DNA of 64,000 bases from Scandinavium sp036409475 (GTDB taxonomy: Bacteria; Pseudomonadota; Gammaproteobacteria; Enterobacterales; Enterobacteriaceae). Below are positions 63,800 to 64,000 of the stretch, piece after piece. The position numbers and the translations under genes are program-made. Below the pieces are notes generated by a model, which worked only from the letters and a program-made list of their open reading frames with translations, ran no database searches and had not been told where the DNA came from. The stretch is taken from positions 1-64,000 of the forward strand of contig NZ_JAYRCK010000007.1 of the NCBI RefSeq assembly GCF_036409475.1, given 5' to 3'. How positions within the stretch are numbered: position 1 is the stretch's first letter; each line of letters begins with the position of its first letter.

Positions 63800-64000
63800 A
63801 TGGCAAGACTGGCTGCATTTGATATGGACGGGACGTTGTTGATGCCCGACCATCGTCTGGGTGAACAAACGTTGAATACCCTTAAGCGCCTGCATGAAAG
63901 GGAAATCACGTTGACGTTTGCCACTGGCCGTCATGCTCTTGAAATGCGCCATTTGATGGGCAACCTTTCCCTTGATGCTTTCCTGATTACCGGCAACGGC
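63800..64000 (+). CDS. cof: HMP-PP phosphatase Cof, 5' part (cut by window end)
   Basis: Cof is a HAD-family phosphatase that removes phosphate from the thiamine precursor HMP-PP and other sugar and nucleotide phosphates. The first 67 codons show the nucleophile motif AAFDMDGTLL with Asp8 and Asp10, and the second HAD motif region TFATGRHALE. ATG 63800 follows GGGGAAGAG. The rest lies beyond the window. Confidence 0.95.
   Translation, partial: MARLAAFDMDGTLLMPDHRLGEQTLNTLKRLHEREITLTFATGRHALEMRHLMGNLSLDAFLITGNG

Overview
This window is a piece of an Enterobacteriaceae chromosome. Most of it reads as the E. coli tsx-to-cof region: tsx, yajI, nrdR, ribD, ribH, nusB, thiL, pgpA, then dxs, ispA, xseB, thiI, then yajL, panE, yajQ, then yajR, cyoEDCBA, ampG, yajG, bolA, tig, clpP, clpX, lon, hupB, ppiD, ybaV, fadM (ybaW), queC, ybaE and cof. 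REP/BIME and ERIC repeats fit the same family. Several blocks absent from E. coli K-12 at this place suggest a relative such as Enterobacter, Lelliottia, Leclercia or Citrobacter. The species cannot be fixed from the sequence alone.

Left end (1-4.7 kb): an intact IS4-family insertion sequence begins exactly at base 1. It is followed by a J-domain (HPD) protein, a decayed glyoxalase-like (VOC) fragment and an M24-type peptidase. Core block 1 (4.7-10.7 kb) carries nucleoside uptake (tsx), the NrdR regulator, riboflavin synthesis (ribD, ribH), nusB, thiL and pgpA. At 10.87-17.5 kb, between pgpA and dxs, lies a complete four-gene Wadjet (JetABCD, type I) anti-plasmid system. The neighbouring yajO has collapsed to its two ends. 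Core block 2 (17.8-22.6 kb) is xseB-ispA-dxs, with an ERIC element between ispA and dxs, and the divergent thiI.

Accessory block at 22.7-27.9 kb: a GntR/UTRA regulator, a NagB-like sugar-phosphate isomerase/deaminase, a GH4 6-phospho-glycosidase and a PTS EIIC permease without its own EIIA or EIIB. A HicAB toxin-antitoxin pair follows. After yajL-panE-yajQ comes a sugar island (30.1-41.0 kb). It has FucA, a LacI-type regulator, a ribulokinase-like FGGY kinase and a ribose-type ABC transporter on the minus strand, and FucI, FucK and FucU on the plus strand. The divergent promoter region holds two matching palindromic operators and a CRP site. This gives an L-fucose/D-arabinose pathway with ABC uptake in place of the FucP symporter and LacI-type control in place of FucR.

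Core block 3 (41.2-64 kb) covers terminal oxidase bo3 (cyo), cell-wall recycling (ampG), bolA, the tig-clpP-clpX-lon proteostasis cluster with two recognisable heat-shock promoters, hupB, ppiD, ybaV, fadM, queC, ybaE and the start of cof.

The least explained structure is a three-copy intergenic element (after cyoE, after bolA, after ybaV). Each copy has a conserved 22-bp palindrome, the string CGGCTG and a 15-bp-stem hairpin. The stem shows paired compensatory changes between copies. Each copy is sandwiched between two identical 19-25 bp copies of the local terminator-like hairpin. I do not recognise this element.
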